Part shown: positions 62,165 to 64,000 of the stretch, one piece after another
Position numbering within the stretch: the stretch's first letter is position 1
Layout of the letters: every line of letters begins with the position of its first letter
Assembly: GCA_963724285.1 (NCBI GenBank)
Contig: CAVRUD010000029.1
Coordinates: forward strand, 434,001 to 498,000
Length of the DNA stretch: 64,000 bases
Source: CAVRUD01 sp963724285
GTDB taxonomy: Bacteria; Chloroflexota; Chloroflexia; Thermomicrobiales; UBA6265
Direction of reading: 5' to 3'
The notes under the pieces: generated by a model
Database searches by the model: none
What the model saw: only the letters and a program-made list of their open reading frames with translations
Told to the model about the DNA's origin: nothing
Translations under genes and position numbers: made by a program

Positions 62165-63205
62165 TCAGGATGACTCCCCTGGCCGGCTGGCCAGCAAAGA
62201 CCGCAATGCCCCCAGCTCATGCGTGGCTTCGCGGCTCATCAAGGCGGCAATGGCTTCCAGGGCAGACGTCCCCTCGAACAGCACCCGATGGAGCTGCTCG
62301 GTGATGGGCAATTCAACCCTCAGACGCCGTCCGAGTTCCCACGCCGCCTCCGTGGTGTCGATCCCTTCGGCCACCTCGGCCATACCTGCGCGAATTTCGG
62401 CAAGGTCGCGGCCCTTCGCCAGCTCTTCGCCAACGCGATGGTTGCGGCTGAGGGAGCTAGCGCAGGTGGCAATGAGGTCGCCGATGCCGGAGAGACCCGC
62501 GAAGGTCATCGGGTCGGCGCCCGCCGCGACTCCAAGCCGGGCGATCTCGGCGATCCCTCTGGTGATGAACGCCGCTTTGGCGTTGTCCCCCGCCCCCATC
62601 CCGTCGGCTATCCCCGCGCCGATCGCGACGATGTTCTTGAGCGCACCGCCCATCTCAACCCCGACGACATCCTCGTTGGTGTAACACCGGAACTGAGCGG
62701 ACATCAACGCCTCTCGGACCCGCTCCGAAGCGTCGGTCTCAGGGCTGGCTATCACGGTTGTTGCCGGTTTACCTGCCGCAATCTCCCGCGCCAGATTTGG
62801 TCCGGAGATGGCGCAAATGCGGGAGGTGGGCAACTCCTCGGCCAGGACCTGCGACATCCGGAGTAACGATCCCCGCTCCAAGCCCTTGGCGGCGCTCGCG
62901 ATTACTGCGTCGCCGGCGTACGGCCTGATCGCGACAGCGTTTGCCCGCATGGTTTGGCTCGGGACCGCAAGGATGATGACACCCGCCTGCGCGACGGCAT
63001 CGGAGAGTTGGCTATTGATCTGGACTTCGGCAGGAAGCTGTACGTCGGGCAACCGATTGGGGTTACGCCGCGTCGTCCGTATTTCTTCCGCTACCGCCGG
63101 ATCGCGGACGAACAGGGTCGCCTGATTCCCGGCGCGTGCCGCGAGCACTGCCAGCGTCGTCCCCCAGGCACCCGATCCAATGACCGTGACTCGTCGTGAT
63201 GACAT
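62165..63205 (-). CDS. gpsA: Glycerol-3-phosphate dehydrogenase [NAD(P)+]
   Basis: Reduces dihydroxyacetone phosphate to sn-glycerol-3-phosphate for phospholipid synthesis. The Rossmann motif is 'VTVIGSGAWGTTLAVLAARA' (G-x-G-x2-G). The substrate-site signature is 'VVGVEMGGALKNIVAIGAGI' with the catalytic Lys, and 'SGPNLAREIAAGKPATTVIA' is present. Length of 346 is normal. It starts with ATG at 63205 and is divergent from fabZ across 106 bases, grouping two lipid-synthesis genes around one control region. Confidence 0.95.
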   Translation of the reverse strand: MSSRRVTVIGSGAWGTTLAVLAARAGNQATLFVRDPAVAEEIRTTRRNPNRLPDVQLPAEVQINSQLSDAVAQAGVIILAVPSQTMRANAVAIRPYAGDAVIASAAKGLERGSLLRMSQVLAEELPTSRICAISGPNLAREIAAGKPATTVIASPETDASERVREALMSAQFRCYTNEDVVGVEMGGALKNIVAIGAGIADGMGAGDNAKAAFITRGIAEIARLGVAAGADPMTFAGLSGIGDLIATCASSLSRNHRVGEELAKGRDLAEIRAGMAEVAEGIDTTEAAWELGRRLRVELPITEQLHRVLFEGTSALEAIAALMSREATHELGALRSLLASRPGESS

Positions 63206-63231
63206 GTGGTCCGCTCCCGCTGCGGTTGTCG

Positions 63232-63260
63232 TTGACGCATCGTCTAGGCGATTCTAGACT
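63232..63260 (+). promoter_or_regulatory. Sigma-70-type promoter for fabZ
   Basis: TTGACG (63232-63237) and TAGACT (63255-63260) are spaced by exactly 17 bases, about 50 bases ahead of the fabZ start. It lies in the gpsA-fabZ divergent region, and only the plus-strand promoter is obvious. Confidence 0.6.
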
Positions 63261-63311
63261 CCCGGGTCGCCGGGGCGGGCGGTCAATGGGCGGATGTGGC
63301 TGGAGGAGATG

Positions 63312-63773
63312 ATGTCTGACTCACCGACGATCTTGGACAGCGTGCAAATCCAGGAGATCATCCCGCACCGCTCCCCGTTCCTGCTCGTCGACCGGATCGT
63401 TGCGTTGGAGCCGGGTCAGCGCGCCGTCGGGATCAAGAACGTCACATCGACCGAAGCTCACTTCCAGGGCCACTTCCCAGCGTACCCCGTAATGCCGGGG
63501 GTGCTGATCGTCGAGGCAATCGCCCAGACCGGTTGCGTCGCGGTGCTTGTCCAGGACGAGATGAAGGGGAAGCTCGTCCTGTTCGCCGGGATCGACAAGG
63601 TACGGTTCAAGCGGCAGGTCAAGCCGGGCGACGTCCTCCGCATGGAGGTTACGCTCGGCCAGTTCCGGCGAAACATCGGCACTGGAACCGGCACGGCGAC
63701 CGTTGACGGCGAGGTCGCGTGCACCGCCGAGCTGACGTTTGCCATCGTGCCGTCACCGCCGGCCATGATTTAG
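63312..63773 (+). CDS. fabZ: 3-hydroxyacyl-[acyl-carrier-protein] dehydratase FabZ
   Basis: Dehydrates 3-hydroxyacyl-ACP in fatty-acid elongation. Hot-dog fold, 153 residues from ATG 63312, which has GGAGG five bases upstream; ATGs at 63294 and 63309 are in frame but badly placed. The family motif 'IIPHRSPFLLVDRIVALEPG' comes first. The catalytic His is in 'AHFQGHFPAYPVMPGVLIVE' (H-F-P-x-x-P-V-M-P-G-V), and the Glu follows in the same helix. 'GKLVLFAGIDKVRFKRQVKP' is also typical. The next gene starts two bases after its stop. Confidence 0.95.
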   Translation: MSDSPTILDSVQIQEIIPHRSPFLLVDRIVALEPGQRAVGIKNVTSTEAHFQGHFPAYPVMPGVLIVEAIAQTGCVAVLVQDEMKGKLVLFAGIDKVRFKRQVKPGDVLRMEVTLGQFRRNIGTGTGTATVDGEVACTAELTFAIVPSPPAMI

Positions 63774-63775
63774 TC

Positions 63776-64000
63776 GTGGGCGCCCGCGCGGAAGGCATCA
63801 TCATCGGAATCGACGGCAGCAGATCGTCCGTCGCGCAGCGCACAGGCACCGAGAACTACACCGCGCAGATTATCAGCCACCTCGCTCAAATCGCCGCGCC
63901 CGACACCCTGCGGGTCTATCTCCGATCCGCCGGTATTCCCGATTTTCTTGGTGGCCTCCCATGCGTCGAACCGGTACCAATTCCGTTTCCGCGATTCTGG
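63776..64000 (+). CDS. Glycosyltransferase family 4, N-terminal 75 residues (runs off the right edge)
   Basis: An open frame starts at a GTG (63776), two bases after fabZ, and continues to the last base of the window. The start 'IIIGIDGSRSSVAQRTGTEN' followed by 'YTAQIISHLAQIA' matches the acceptor-side N-terminus of GT4 glycosyltransferases, similar in style to the one at 2258-3415. Only the first 75 residues are visible, so the donor domain and specificity cannot be checked. Tight spacing suggests co-transcription with fabZ. Confidence 0.7.
   Translation, partial: MGARAEGIIIGIDGSRSSVAQRTGTENYTAQIISHLAQIAAPDTLRVYLRSAGIPDFLGGLPCVEPVPIPFPRFW

Noticed and set aside
1..64000. CRISPR arrays, insertion sequences, prophage or integrative elements
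   Set aside because: Reading both strands I found no regularly spaced repeats, transposase, integrase or phage genes, and gene style is uniform along the window.

Overview
The window is about 64 kb of high-GC bacterial chromosome. Its housekeeping genes, a T-box leader, a Gram-positive-type LexA box and the absence of outer-membrane genes point to a Chloroflexota-like bacterium, perhaps near Thermomicrobia. That placement is inferred from gene content only. I saw no transposase, integrase, phage module or CRISPR array.

Left arm (1-11354, all minus strand): a long co-directional run that begins with a homocysteine methyltransferase/methylenetetrahydrofolate reductase fusion. It continues through a membrane-anchored glycosidase-like protein, two O-antigen-ligase-type polymerases (one frameshifted), a flippase-like membrane protein, a GT4 glycosyltransferase, a small membrane protein, a frameshifted MoxR ATPase and two small or unknown genes. 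This looks like a surface-polysaccharide locus. Next (11565-17720) comes a cyanophycin locus: an AIM24-family protein, cyanophycinase (cphB), cyanophycin synthetase (cphA) and a convergent CphA-like protein that lacks the ATP-grasp domain.

Middle (17895-36461): a CPBP protease, parB, two unknown genes, three MFS transporters, prfB with its programmed +1 frameshift, a membrane metallopeptidase, a FixX-like ferredoxin, a [2Fe-2S] thioredoxin-fold protein, a PAP2 protein, a nuclease-like/HPRT-like fusion, gcvPB and leuS. The leuS leader (36998-36462, minus) is the most striking element. It holds a complete T-box riboswitch with a Leu CTC specifier, and a canonical tRNA-Ala(GGC) gene lies between the specifier stem and the antiterminator.

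Right arm (37112-64000): a translin-family gene, a DUF192 protein, trehalose phosphatase, a lipoprotein, a CysS/MshC-type ligase, the rpsF-ssb-rpsR operon with unusually long S6 and S18 tails, a PpiC-type foldase, a phospholipid pair (CDP-alcohol phosphatidyltransferase and acyltransferase), rimO, a YajQ-family gene, mfd, an exported hydrolase, mutS2, a LexA-box-controlled lexA, dnaJ, purA, gpsA, fabZ and the start of another glycosyltransferase.

Six genes (moxR, an O-antigen ligase, ssb twice, pgsA-like, mutS2, dnaJ) are broken by one-base indels in or next to short homopolymers. Several are normally indispensable, so residual sequencing error is the simplest explanation. They are annotated here as single genes.
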